From: Coffea arabica
Lineage: Eukaryota > Streptophyta > Magnoliopsida > Gentianales > Rubiaceae
Length of the DNA stretch: 64,000 nucleotides
Assembly: GCF_036785885.1 (NCBI RefSeq)
Contig: NC_092328.1
Coordinates: 14,406,111-14,470,110, forward strand
Reading direction: 5' to 3'
The notes beneath the pieces were generated by a model that had not been told where the DNA came from, searched no databases, and saw nothing but the letters and a program-made list of their open reading frames with translations. Below are positions 8,470 through 20,342 of this stretch, in pieces. The position numbers were made by a program, and so were the translations under genes. Positions within the stretch are counted from its first letter, which is position 1; every line of letters starts with the position of its first letter.

Positions 8470-11348
8470 ATTTCCAATTAAAATCAGAATATAAAGAAAA
8501 ATTAATATTAGAATGGAAAGATGAATTAGAAAAAAGAAAATTTGATTTTCCTTTCTTTACTTGGCTATCATTCTATATAGGAATAAATGATGTCTATAAT
8601 ACACCACAAATTAATGTTCAAACTAATTTATATAAAAAATGGAAATTAAAAGATGATCAAATTATAACATCTATACATCCTCCATTACAAGAAGTAAAAA
8701 TAAACATCGGTCAAGGAGATATAATAGCCTCACCTTTTAAAAAGGGTAGAGAAGTTGAATCCAGTACAAATAACACTATAAATTTAGAAGATATCAAAAA
8801 GATTTATCAACAAAATAATTATACAAATCAAATTCTTCATACAATATCTCAACATATGGAAGTATTAAATACAAAAATTGATACATTAAAGAAACCAGAA
8901 TCTAAATTCCCTAATGACATTTCAGCACCACATTTCCAGCCTAGAAGTTTGACAAGAGAAAAAGAACAAGAATTAATCCAAAATATTAATAATCAAAAAA
9001 TAAATACTACAGACAATATATTAAATAGAATATCACAATCATTACAGAATTTATCTAAGCCTCAAACTCCTAAAATAAATACATTAGATCAAATAATAGA
9101 AGACAATTCATCTGAAGATATAAATAATTCATCTGAAGAATCAATAAATTCAGATTTCGAAGAAAATATAATTTTTCCAATAGAAAAACAATTTGAAGAA
9201 AAAGAAGATAATCGAATAAATAAAATTAAAAGAAGAAGAACTTATAATAGAAATGATAATAAAAATTGGAAAATGGTAAGTACAAAGAATTATTATTCAA
9301 GACCTAGTCCCCCAGATATCCAATATGAAGAAAGATCAAAATTTCGTACCACTAAATATGATGGAGACTCAATTTATGAATGGAATATAGATGGCAAAGC
9401 AGAATATGAAGTATTAAATAATTTACAAGAAATGGGAATGGCTAGATTAGCTTATAAAATAAAAAATATTCAAGAAAGAAATATTGCAACATTATTAGTT
9501 TCAAGATTTACTGGACAATTAAAGAATTGGTGGGATAATGCTTTAACACTTCAAGATAAATTATCAATATTAGATCATACACAAGAAATTGAAGATGATC
9601 AAGGAAATATTCAAATTCAATCAGATGCTGCAGAATTCTTGATAGTAACAATAGTAATGTATTTCATAGGAAATCCAAAAGAAGAATTAAATTCTAATAA
9701 AACATTTTTAACAAACTTAAGATGTCCAACATTATCAGACTTTAGATGGTATAAAGATATGTTTTTAACAAATGTATTAAGAAGACCAGATTGCAATGCT
9801 TCATTCTGGAAAGAAAGATTCATAACAGGATTACCAAGCTTATTTTCACAAAGAATAATGGATAGTTTGCAAAAGGAAATGGGAACAGATGTAATTTCAT
9901 TTGAAAATATTACTTTTGGACAATTATTTGCTTTTGTGAAAAAAGAAGGATTAATGTTATGCTCAGAATTAAAATTACAAATAAAATATGGTTCAAAAAC
10001 AAAAGAAGTAGGATCATTTTGTGATGCATTTGGAATTAAAAGAATTAAATCACCCTCTGCATACAAAAAGAAAATTAAAAAATATAACAATAAGAAAATA
10101 AGATACAAAAGAACTGAAGGAAATAAACCAGAAAAGAAAAGAAGATTTATTAAAAAGAAAATTATTTGCTACAAATGTGGGAAAGTAGGACATAAAGCAA
10201 ATAAATGTAATTTAAAAGAAAAAATTACTGAAATTTGTGCAGAAGAAGAAGAGATTAAAAATAAATTAATAAACTTATTAATAAATGAAAAAAATCAAAG
10301 TTCAGAAGATGATTATTATAATGACATAAGTACTTCAGAAAGTGAAGAAGATTGTAATTGTTCAAATACTCCAAAATATATAAATGTTATAACTAAAAAA
10401 GAAGATAAAGAATTCTTATTAGATATAATAGAAAAGATTAATGATCCAATAGCTAAAAAGGAATATTTGGAAAGATTAAAAAGTCTAATTATTCAAGAAG
10501 ATAAAATGCCAAAGATAATAGAACCTTTTAGCATTTCGAAATTAATAGATAAATATCCAAATATAAATATAATGAAAAAAGAAACGACTAAAGATCTTCA
10601 AACAGAAATCAATAATCTTAAAATACAGATAAAACAATTACAACAAGAGATTATAGAATTAAAAACAAAAGATTTAGAAATAGAAGCAAAAATATCCTTA
10701 ATATATAATCAACCATCAACTTCTAATTCCAAAACAGAAGAAATATGTTTATCTGAAAAACCAGTAGATGAAATTCAATATTTAAATACAATAAAAAAAA
10801 TGACATTTCAAAAATGGTATGCTTTAGTAACCATTACTGTAGAAGATTTCAAAGAAACACATGTAACTCTAATAGATAGTAGAGCTGATTCAAGTTGTAT
10901 TAAAGAAGGAATAATTCCTACTAAATATTGTGAAAGAACAAATGAAACATTAATGGCAGCAAATGGAGAAAATTTACAAGTAAAATATAAATTTACAAAA
11001 GGATCAATATGTAATAATGAATATTGTATCAGACATAATTTTATAATTGTAAAAAATATAAATCATGATATAATATTAGGAACACCTTTTTTAATTCAAA
11101 TTTACCCATTTGCAGTAAACCATGAAGGAATTTCAATAAATATAATGGGAAAAACTATTACTTTTAAATTCTTAACTCCAATAAGACAAAGAGAATTACA
11201 GATATTACAAACATCTTCTATTTATAAAACAATAAATACTATTACTAAAGTACAACAACATATAAACTATATCAAAGAAGAGAAATCTTATTTAAAAATT
11301 GAAGAACAATTAAAAGAAGCTAAAATACAAAAAGAATTTCTGAAATAG
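8470..11348 (+). pseudogene. ORF1 part: coat protein and aspartic protease, array copy 1
   Basis: Coat-protein region with acidic, Asn/Lys-rich stretches, a Trp-containing core (about 9500-9900), a basic block and a CCHC zinc knuckle (CYKCGKVGHKANKC, 10167-10208). Downstream is a retropepsin-like domain whose active-site triad should read Asp-Ser/Thr-Gly; here it reads Asp-Ser-Arg, with Arg at 10881-10883 (AGA). That change would be expected to abolish proteolysis. The C-terminal segment of the domain contains the expected ILGTPF motif. The frame ends at 11346-11348 because an A-run is one base short compared with the fragment at 3931. The true beginning lies in the movement protein, which is missing from this first, truncated unit; open frame upstream of about 8470 is inverted movement-protein sequence. 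Confidence 0.88.
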
Positions 11349-11349
11349 A

Positions 11350-12562
11350 AGAATTATTGAAAAAAGAAATTTGTGCAAATATTCCTAATGCTTTTTGGGA
11401 TAGAAAACAACATATGATAGAATTACCTTATGAAAAAGAATTCAATGAAAAGAATATTCCAACAAAAGCTAGACCAATACAAATGAATTCTGATTTATTA
11501 GAATTTTGTAAAAAAGAAATAAAAACATTAATAGACAAAGGATTAATAACACCTTCAAAATCACCTTGGAGTTGTGCTGCATTTTATGTAATGAATCAAG
11601 CTGAAAAAGAAAGAGGAGTTCCAAGATTAGTCATAAATTATAAACCATTAAATAAAGTTTTACAATGGATTAGATATCCTATTCCTAATAAAAAGGATTT
11701 GCTTAATAGATTATTTAATGCAAAAATATTTTCTAAATTTGATTTAAAATCAGGATATTGGCAAATATTAATAACTCCAGAAGATAGATACAAAACAGCA
11801 TTTACAACACCTTTTGGCCATTATGAATGGAAGGTTATGCCATTTGGATTAAAAAATGCACCATCAGAATTTCAAAATATAATGAATGATATTTTTAATC
11901 CTTATAGTTCATTCAGCATTGTATATATAGATGATGTATTAATATTTTCAGAATCAATAGAACAACATTTTAAACATTTAAATATATTTCTAAAAATAGT
12001 TAAGAAAAATGGATTAGTAGTATCGGCCCCAAAAATGAAATTATTTCAAACAAAAATAAGATTTCTAGGACACAATATATATCAAGGAACAATAAAATCA
12101 ATTGATAGAGCTTTAGAATTTGCTACTAAATTTTCAGATGAAATAAAAGATAAAAATCAATTACAAAGGTTTTTAGGATGTTTAAATTATATAGCAGATT
12201 TCTTTCCCAAATTAAGGCAAGAATGTTCTATATTATTTAATAGACTAAAGAAAAATCCAAAACCTTGGACAGAAGAACACACTCAAAAAATAAAATATTT
12301 AAAAGGAAAAATTGAATCATTACCATGTTTATGTTTACCACATCCTAAAGCATTCATGATAGTTGAAACAGATGCATCAGAATTAGGATATGGGGGTATA
12401 TTAAAACAAAGAATAGAAGAATCAAAAGAAAAATTAGTTAGATTTCATTCAGGAACATGGTCTGACCCTCAAAAGAATTATTCAACTATTAAAAAAGAAA
12501 TTTTATCAATAGTTTTATGTATATCTAAATTTCAAGATGATTTATATAATAAAAATTCTTGA
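11350..12562 (+). pseudogene. ORF1 part: reverse transcriptase and RNase H start, array copy 1
   Basis: Complete RT fingers and palm: basic residues, RLVINYKPLN, FDLKSGYWQI, the catalytic YIDDVLIF (YIDD at 11924-11935) and the thumb FLGHNIY. RNase H begins with ETDAS (around 12365-12380) and continues to 12555, where a single-base change closes the frame at 12560-12562; the rest of RNase H is in another frame at 12559-12753. Compared with the fragment at 3505-3978, the RT was once in frame with the protease. The enzyme would copy pregenomic RNA into DNA in the cytoplasm. The palm residues look intact, but no start codon context supports separate translation. Confidence 0.88.
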
Positions 12563-12753
12563 TTAGAATAGATTGTAAATCTGCAAAAGAGATTTTACAA
12601 AAAGATGTTCAAAACATAGTTTCAAAACAAATATTTGCTAGATGGCAAGCTATTTTATCCGTTTTCGATTTTGAAATTGAATTTATAAAAGGAGAAAATA
12701 ATTCATTACCAGATTTTCTTACTAGAGAATTTTTACAAGGACATGGATCGTGA
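12559..12753 (+). pseudogene. ORF1 end: C-terminal RNase H, array copy 1
   Basis: Reads IRIDCKSAKEIL, containing a catalytic Asp, and ends NSLPDFLTREFL, the typical end of caulimovirid RNase H. It is one frame away from the preceding RT/RNase H segment. Its stop overlaps the start of ORF2a by 11 bases (12743-12753), as expected for coupled translation from a polycistronic RNA. Confidence 0.85.
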
Positions 12754-13120
12754 AATGATGGCCCAAAGAACTGATCGGGAATATACAAATTATTTAAGAA
12801 CCCAAAGAGATTCTCCTCAACTCCTAAACAAAGAAGCAGTTCTTCAATCCAGAGGATATCAATATTTTATTCCAACCAGCAATGGAAGACAAAGCATTCC
12901 AGCCTATCAAATTTCCAAACATGATACAGTTTACATACAGAGAAGCCCTTTGGCAACCCTTACAGCAAAAGAGAGAGCTTTCCTTCTTCAAAGAGTGATT
13001 CAGAAAAATACTATTAGAATTCAAGTTCTACGAAGAGCAGGAAGGAATGAAGAATTTCTTCAACATTACAAAGACCAAAATAAACAATTATCTAACCAAC
13101 TTAAAGATGTTGTTTATTGA
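12743..13120 (+). CDS. Viral ORF2a, 125 residues, function unknown (array copy 1)
   Basis: Starts with ATG overlapping the ORF1 stop. Basic, Gln/Arg-rich and predicted largely helical in its second half (about residues 70-125, ERAFLLQR...), possibly a coiled coil. It closes at a TGA (13118-13120) present in all four copies in the window. The next frame, ORF2b, is in the same reading frame and starts 12 bases later, so the two may be one longer ORF2 interrupted by an old nonsense change, or two products of readthrough or reinitiation. I cannot name a domain. Confidence 0.6.
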   Translation: MDREMMAQRTDREYTNYLRTQRDSPQLLNKEAVLQSRGYQYFIPTSNGRQSIPAYQISKHDTVYIQRSPLATLTAKERAFLLQRVIQKNTIRIQVLRRAGRNEEFLQHYKDQNKQLSNQLKDVVY

Positions 13121-13132
13121 TTTTGCAGGAAT

Positions 13133-14359
13133 ATGGATTCAAAAGCAGGAAATTCTAGACCAAAGACTCCTCAAGATTATGAGATGAGTCTTACTCCTGT
13201 AACTCAAAATAGATTCCAATTACTATCAGACTTTCCAGCACTGACCTACAGTCAAGCTGCTTGTACTCCAATTTCCTCTCAAATTAGACCAATCCAACAA
13301 ATACCAAAATCCCCAGAAAAATTCACAGAAAATACCTATTTTACAAAACCATTTACCCAACATATTACTTTAACAAGATTCCAAGAAATACCAATATATT
13401 CTACACTCAATCAGCTTACTCAAAAAATCTTTCCTCAAAAATGTTATTGGCAAGCTGATGATCCTTCAAAAAATTTGGATTATTACGAACTAATTCTTAC
13501 AGATACTCAATCTGTAGAAATATTCCCCATTCCAGACAAAAAGAATCCAAATATAATTAGCCATTCTAAGTGTATAATAAAGAAAGTTTGTTCATCAAAT
13601 GAATGGACTTCTCTTTATTCCAAAAAATCATTCTCAGTCAGATTCATTCCAGATGGATTCACATATCAAGATTATAAAATGGCATGGTATCGTGTTTTTT
13701 TATACAGACCATTCAATCATTCATGGTTCTTCACATTCAAAGAAAGTTGTGCCAGAGAATTTCCAATTTGGTTCAATCATTGGTGGCAATGGTTCGGCCC
13801 TCAAAAGGAAATATTACCTCCAAATGTGTTAATGGGATTTCAGACTTATCTCAAAAGAGCAAAGGGGGAAGAGTATATAAGACCTATATTATTCCATATG
13901 GAATTCAAAGTACCATGGATATTTTGCTGGAGTTTCAAAATTCATCAAGAATTAGAAAAACCTCTTCCAATGTCACTAGTCAGAGAATTCAAAATCAAAT
14001 GGTGGACTGGATTCAATCAAGAATTCGGAGATCAAACCAATGTGATAAGATTCTTGACTACTGGAGACAAACTAAAGTGGACAAGACAGCCAACTAATAT
14101 TCCAACCACTACACCTACTCCAACCACTCCAAAGAAAGATAAAGAAAAGATGACAGATATGGCATCCGAAGAAATTGCAAGCAACTTTCTGATAAAGCAA
14201 ATGATGCAGAATCCCGAGATACTCAAAGAATATTTGAATTATTTGCAAAAGCCAGATAAGAAAGAAGAAACTGACAAAATTGAGAAGTCAGCTGGATCAT
14301 CCGAATCCACTTTTGATCCCTTTGGTGGACCATGCGGACAAGACCCAAATGACTTTTGA
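13133..14359 (+). CDS. Viral ORF2b, 408 residues, florendovirus ORF2-like (array copy 1)
   Basis: The longest intact viral frame here after the ORF1 pieces. The N-terminal third is Pro/Gln/Thr-rich. The central region has a conspicuous Trp-rich cluster (WFNHWWQWFG around residues 213-222), followed by KVPWIFCWSFKIH and KIKWWTGF. A Pro/Thr linker (about residues 320-340), an acidic/Lys C-terminal part with MASEEIASNF and a C-terminal GGPCG complete it. By position it corresponds to the second ORF of florendoviruses, whose function is not established to my knowledge. It is the only complete frame in both units that shows no premature stop. Confidence 0.65.
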   Translation: MDSKAGNSRPKTPQDYEMSLTPVTQNRFQLLSDFPALTYSQAACTPISSQIRPIQQIPKSPEKFTENTYFTKPFTQHITLTRFQEIPIYSTLNQLTQKIFPQKCYWQADDPSKNLDYYELILTDTQSVEIFPIPDKKNPNIISHSKCIIKKVCSSNEWTSLYSKKSFSVRFIPDGFTYQDYKMAWYRVFLYRPFNHSWFFTFKESCAREFPIWFNHWWQWFGPQKEILPPNVLMGFQTYLKRAKGEEYIRPILFHMEFKVPWIFCWSFKIHQELEKPLPMSLVREFKIKWWTGFNQEFGDQTNVIRFLTTGDKLKWTRQPTNIPTTTPTPTTPKKDKEKMTDMASEEIASNFLIKQMMQNPEILKEYLNYLQKPDKKEETDKIEKSAGSSESTFDPFGGPCGQDPNDF

Positions 14360-14433
14360 AAAAAGATGTCGGCCACAATTCAAGAAAAGAAAATGAAATT
14401 CAAATGCAGATGAAATGCAAAGGCAGACATCCC

Positions 14434-14441
14434 TATAAATA
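14434..14441 (+). promoter_or_regulatory. Viral TATA box
   Basis: tataaata within ccctataaatagattc. It recurs at 4143-4150, 22023-22030 and 24702-24709. The edge copies read gacgtccc just upstream and the array copies gacatccc, a CpG-type change. Confidence 0.7.
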
Positions 14442-14710
14442 GATTCAAAATCAGAGGAAGAAGCATCGGTGAATAACCAAGCAATCCTCTTTTGTTAAAC
14501 CATTAGCAAACATCCCAATCTCTCTTATTCAATCCCTTTGTATTCAACCACTCTTGTATCCTTTCAATATTTTAATAAGAAGAACAAAGTTTGGATTCCA
14601 CAATTGTTTGATTCAAGCTTCCGTTAGCAACTCAAAAATTTTGTAAGTTCCATTATTTAAGTTACAGTCTATGCTCATTTCAAGTACATTTCAAGTAACC
14701 TAGGTAGAAG

Positions 14711-14724
14711 TGGTATCAGAGCCA
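14711..14724 (+). promoter_or_regulatory. tRNA-Met primer-binding site, array copy 1
   Basis: tggtatcagagcca, the standard Caulimoviridae minus-strand primer site; by convention it marks position 1 of the circular genome. Confidence 0.92.
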
Positions 14725-14956
14725 CACGCGTAGCATGCATATTTAAGACTTTGAATTATTATTACCTTATTTGAATTACTCTCTATTTTGATTTGGCTAA
14801 TTCATGCATTTATGTTTACATATTTTATTAAACTTTTACTGAAATCATTGGTAAGACTTGAAGCCTTGTGAGACCGTTGGTAAGTCCAGGGTAGGATGTT
14901 CCCGGCATAGTGCTCAGTTGTTCCTGACTAGGTAAAACTTTAAATAAATATTAAAC

Positions 14957-16057
14957 ATGGCTGCATTTCTTAGACAATTAAAAATAGGATCTAATTCAAA
15001 GCAAGATAATATAGTACAAAGTCATGAATATCATATGCCTATAAATAATTCAGATTGGACTATTCCAGAAGAAAAAATAGAACATATTTATAGAATAGAC
15101 CCGTTAGATTTCAAAACAGCTTTATCAGTTAAAACACATGAAGAAATAATATCTATTCAAGAAGAATATCAATCAATTCCATTACTAAATCATAGTACAA
15201 TTCAGAAATATTTAAGTAAAGGATATCGATACATTCATATAGGTTTACTACAAATTGCAGTAAAACCCTTATTCCATTTAGGAGTAGACACTCCAATATA
15301 TTTAGCATTAAGAGATACTAGACTCAAAAGATATAAAATTTCTTTACTTTCTATGATTCAAACAAATGTATGTAATGGACCTATATATTTTAACTGTGCT
15401 CCAAATTTTTCAATAGACTTAACAGACCCACATATTTTGAATTCAGTCATATTAGATATTCATCTACAAGGAAATGAATTTGAAAAACCCACAAAGAATT
15501 TTGCAATAATATATAGAATATATTATAGACCTTTATCTTCACACTTAAATCCCAAATTTATAATGACTCCAACTCTTAAAGAAGGAACAACTTTATTACA
15601 AGTAGATGCAGATAGACCTACAACTTATACTCCAAAAAGATTAAAATGGAATGAAATAACCATACCTAGTGAATTTGAAATTAAAAATCCACAAATAGCA
15701 AGAAATATAGAACAGACAACTGCAGAAGATATTATAGAAAAACCTGATGGAAATACTTTAATAAGATTTTCAAGAATCTCTTCATTAAGAGAAAGACCTG
15801 ATTCAACTTATTCTTGGTTACCAGCAAGACATTCTAATTATGAAGCAACTGAAATAAATTTTCCTTTAGAAAGTACTTCAACTTTTAAATATAAAACTCC
15901 TGTTCCAGAAGTCATAAATCAAAATCAATCAGAATATTCCCCAACTCATTCACAAATGAAAGGAGAAATAAATGTTATAAATAAACCATATAAAATAAAT
16001 CATAAATATTTACAAGAAGATTTTGATGATGAAGAAAATACTGAAAAAAGAATTTGA
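14957..16057 (+). pseudogene. ORF1 N-terminal part: movement protein (array copy 1 to 2)
   Basis: 366 codons from ATG to TGA. The core (YIHIGLLQIAVKPL, then GPIYFNC and DLTDPHIL, about residues 92-170) is characteristic of caulimovirid 30K-superfamily movement proteins, which form or modify plasmodesmata for cell-to-cell passage. The TGA at 16055-16057 is not a natural end: the inverted fragment at 5466-5468 has Trp here, and downstream sequence continues in the same frame into the coat protein. In this family the movement protein is the N-terminal domain of the ORF1 polyprotein. Confidence 0.88.
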
Positions 16058-18937
16058 TTTTTCCAATTAAAATCAGAATATAAAGAAAAATTAATATTAG
16101 AATGGAAAGATGAATTAGAAAAAAGAAATTTTGATTTTTCTTTCTTTACTTGGCTATCATTCTATATAGGAATAAATGATGTCTATAATACACCACAAAT
16201 TAATGTTCAAACTAATTTATATAAAAAATGAAAATTAAAAGATGATCAAATTATAACATCTATACATCCTCCATTACAAGAAGTAAAAATAAACATCGGT
16301 CAAGGAGATATAATAGCCTCACCTTTTAAAAAGGGTAGAGAAGTTGAATCCAGTACAAATAACACTATAAATTTAGAAGATATCAAAAAGATTTATCAAC
16401 AAAATAATTATACAAATCAAATTCTTCATACAATATCTCAACATATGGAAGTATTAAATACAAAAATTGATACATTAAAGAAACCAGAATCTAAATTCCC
16501 TAATGACATTTCAGCACCACATTTCCAGCCTAGAAGTTTGACAAGAGAAAAAGAACAAGAATTAATCCAAAATATTAATAATCAAAAAATAAATACTACA
16601 GACAATATATTAAATAGAATATCACAATCATTACAGAATTTATCTAAGCCTCAAACTCCTAAAATAAATACATTAGATCAAATAATAGAAGACAATTCAT
16701 CTGAAGATATAAATAATTCATCTGAAGAATCAATAAATTCAGATTTCGAAGAAAATATAATTTTTCCAATAGAAAAACAATTTGAAGAAAAAGAAGATAA
16801 TCGAATAAATAAAATTAAAAGAAGAAGAACTTATAATAGAAATGATAATAAAAATTGGAAAATGGTAAGTACAAAGAATTATTATTCAAGACCTAGTCCC
16901 CCAGATATCCAATATGAAGAAAGATCAAAATTTCGTACCACTAAATATGATGGAGACTCAATTTATGAATGGAATATAGATGGCAAAGCAGAATATGAAG
17001 TATTAAATAATTTACAAGAAATGGGAATGGCTAGATTAGCTTATAAAATAAAAAATATTCAAGAAAGAAATATTGCAACATTATTAGTTTCAAGATTTAC
17101 TGGACAATTAAAGAATTGGTGGGATAATGCTTTAACACTTCAAGATAAATTATCAATATTAGATCATACACAAGAAATTGAAGATGATCAAGGAAATATT
17201 CAAATTCAATCAGATGCTGCAGAATTCTTGATAGTAACAATAGTAATGTATTTCATAGGAAATCCAAAAGAAGAATTAAATTCTAATAAAACATTTTTAA
17301 CAAACTTAAGATGTCCAACATTATCAGACTTTAGATGGTATAAAGATATGTTTTTAACAAATGTATTAAGAAGACCAGATTGCAATGCTTCATTCTGGAA
17401 AGAAAGATTCATAACAGGATTACCAAGCTTATTTTCACAAAGAATAATGGATAGTTTGCAAAAGGAAATGGGAACAGATGTAATTTCATTTGAAAATATT
17501 ACTTTTGGACAATTATTTGCTTTTGTGAAAAAAGAAGGATTAATGTTATGCTCAGAATTAAAATTACAAATAAAATATGGTTCAAAAACAAAAGAAGTAG
17601 GATCATTTTGTGATGCATTTGGAATTAAAAGAATTAAATCACCCTCTGCATACAAAAAGAAAATTAAAAAATATAACAATAAGAAAATAAGATACAAAAG
17701 AACTGAAGGAAATAAACCAGAAAAGAAAAGAAGATTTATTAAAAAGAAAATTATTTGCTACAAATGTGGGAAAGTAGGACATAAAGCAAATAAATGTAAT
17801 TTAAAAGAAAAAATTACTGAAATTTGTGCAGAAGAAGAAGAGATTAAAAATAAATTAATAAACTTATTAATAAATGAAAAAAATCAAAGTTCAGAAGATG
17901 ATTATTATAATGACATAAGTACTTCAGAAAGTGAAGAAGATTGTAATTGTTCAAATACTCCAAAATATATAAATGTTATAACTAAAAAAGAAGATAAAGA
18001 ATTCTTATTAGATATAATAGAAAAGATTAATGATCCAATAGCTAAAAAGGAATATTTGGAAAGATTAAAAAGTCTAATTATTCAAGAAGATAAAATGCCA
18101 AAGATAATAGAACCTTTTAGCATTTCGAAATTAATAGATAAATATCCAAATATAAATATAATGAAAAAAGAAACGACTAAAGATCTTCAAACAGAAATCA
18201 ATAATCTTAAAATACAGATAAAACAATTACAACAAGAGATTATAGAATTAAAAACAAAAGATTTAGAAATAGAAGCAAAAATATCCTTAATATATAATCA
18301 ACCATCAACTTCTAATTCCAAAACAGAAGAAATATGTTTATCTGAAAAACCAGTAGATGAAATTCAATATTTAAATACAATAAAAAAAATGACATTTCAA
18401 AAATGGTATGCTTTAGTAACCATTACTGTAGAAGATTTCAAAGAAACACATGTAACTCTAATAGATAGTAGAGCTGATTCAAGTTGTATTAAAGAAGGAA
18501 TAATTCCTACTAAATATTGTGAAAGAACAAATGAAACATTAATGGCAGCAAATGGAGAAAATTTACAAGTAAAATATAAATTTACAAAAGGATCAATATG
18601 TAATAATGAATATTGTATCAGACATAATTTTATAATTGTAAAAAATATAAATCATGATATAATATTAGGAACACCTTTTTTAATTCAAATTTACCCATTT
18701 GCAGTAAACCATGAAGGAATTTCAATAAATATAATGGGAAAAACTATTACTTTTAAATTCTTAACTCCAATAAGACAAAGAGAATTACAGATATTACAAA
18801 CATCTTCTATTTATAAAACAATAAATACTATTACTAAAGTACAACAACATATAAACTATATCAAAGAAGAGAAATCTTATTTAAAAATTGAAGAACAATT
18901 AAAAGAAGCTAAAATACAAAAAGAATTTCTGAAATAG
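16058..18937 (+). pseudogene. ORF1 part: coat protein and aspartic protease, array copy 2
   Basis: In frame with the upstream movement protein but separated by TGA at 16055-16057 and interrupted again by TGA at 16229-16231 (Trp in the fragment at 5292-5294 and at 8640). Open from about 16232; the first Met is at 16445. Zinc knuckle at 17756-17797, damaged protease triad (Arg at 18470-18472) and terminal A-run deletion are identical to copy 1. Copy 1 keeps Trp at the second position because its first 200 bp belong to a different variant. Confidence 0.88.
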
Positions 18938-18938
18938 A

Positions 18939-20151
18939 AGAATTATTGAAAAAAGAAATTTGTGCAAATATTCCTAATGCTTTTTGGGATAGAAAACAAC
19001 ATATGATAGAATTACCTTATGAAAAAGAATTCAATGAAAAGAATATTCCAACAAAAGCTAGACCAATACAAATGAATTCTGATTTATTAGAATTTTGTAA
19101 AAAAGAAATAAAAACATTAATAGACAAAGGATTAATAACACCTTCAAAATCACCTTGGAGTTGTGCTGCATTTTATGTAATGAATCAAGCTGAAAAAGAA
19201 AGAGGAGTTCCAAGATTAGTCATAAATTATAAACCATTAAATAAAGTTTTACAATGGATTAGATATCCTATTCCTAATAAAAAGGATTTGCTTAATAGAT
19301 TATTTAATGCAAAAATATTTTCTAAATTTGATTTAAAATCAGGATATTGGCAAATATTAATAACTCCAGAAGATAGATACAAAACAGCATTTACAACACC
19401 TTTTGGCCATTATGAATGGAAGGTTATGCCATTTGGATTAAAAAATGCACCATCAGAATTTCAAAATATAATGAATGATATTTTTAATCCTTATAGTTCA
19501 TTCAGCATTGTATATATAGATGATGTATTAATATTTTCAGAATCAATAGAACAACATTTTAAACATTTAAATATATTTCTAAAAATAGTTAAGAAAAATG
19601 GATTAGTAGTATCGGCCCCAAAAATGAAATTATTTCAAACAAAAATAAGATTTCTAGGACACAATATATATCAAGGAACAATAAAATCAATTGATAGAGC
19701 TTTAGAATTTGCTACTAAATTTTCAGATGAAATAAAAGATAAAAATCAATTACAAAGGTTTTTAGGATGTTTAAATTATATAGCAGATTTCTTTCCCAAA
19801 TTAAGGCAAGAATGTTCTATATTATTTAATAGACTAAAGAAAAATCCAAAACCTTGGACAGAAGAACACACTCAAAAAATAAAATATTTAAAAGGAAAAA
19901 TTGAATCATTACCATGTTTATGTTTACCACATCCTAAAGCATTCATGATAGTTGAAACAGATGCATCAGAATTAGGATATGGGGGTATATTAAAACAAAG
20001 AATAGAAGAATCAAAAGAAAAATTAGTTAGATTTCATTCAGGAACATGGTCTGACCCTCAAAAGAATTATTCAACTATTAAAAAAGAAATTTTATCAATA
20101 GTTTTATGTATATCTAAATTTCAAGATGATTTATATAATAAAAATTCTTGA
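18939..20151 (+). pseudogene. ORF1 part: reverse transcriptase and RNase H start, array copy 2
   Basis: Translation identical to 11350-12562 (YIDD at 19513-19524). It has the same frameshift into the final RNase H segment and the same loss of frame from the protease. No copy-specific lesion is seen. Confidence 0.88.
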
Positions 20152-20342
20152 TTAGAATAGATTGTAAATCTGCAAAAGAGATTTTACAAAAAGATGTTCA
20201 AAACATAGTTTCAAAACAAATATTTGCTAGATGGCAAGCTATTTTATCCGTTTTCGATTTTGAAATTGAATTTATAAAAGGAGAAAATAATTCATTACCA
20301 GATTTTCTTACTAGAGAATTTTTACAAGGACATGGATCGTGA
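20148..20342 (+). pseudogene. ORF1 end: C-terminal RNase H, array copy 2
   Basis: Identical to 12559-12753, again one frame away from the RT and overlapping the ORF2a start by 11 bases. Confidence 0.85.

Larger units (their letters stand above)
14360..14956 (+). promoter_or_regulatory. Viral intergenic region: promoter, RNA leader and primer site (array copy 1)
   Basis: Contains a TATA box (14434-14441), a predicted start of transcription about 30 bases further on, a variant polyadenylation signal aataag (about 14573), the tRNA-Met primer site (14711-14724), and a leader of nearly 500 bases before the movement-protein ATG at 14957. Two T-rich/A-rich stretches flank the primer site. Terminal redundancy of the transcript would need the signal to be bypassed once. 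Confidence 0.7.

Noticed and set aside
8421..8470. Start of the 975-codon frame as the true coat-protein start
   Set aside because: The first codons are read from an inverted movement-protein fragment and filler; genuine coat-protein sequence begins near 8470.
9617..10108. Minus-strand ORF of 163 codons (and its twin at 17206-17697)
   Set aside because: Antisense shadow of the coat-protein region; no motif, and it exists only because the sense strand is AT-rich and open.
14711..14724. tRNA gene fragment
   Set aside because: Only the 14-base tRNA complement is present, in the caulimovirid primer-site context; there is no cloverleaf.
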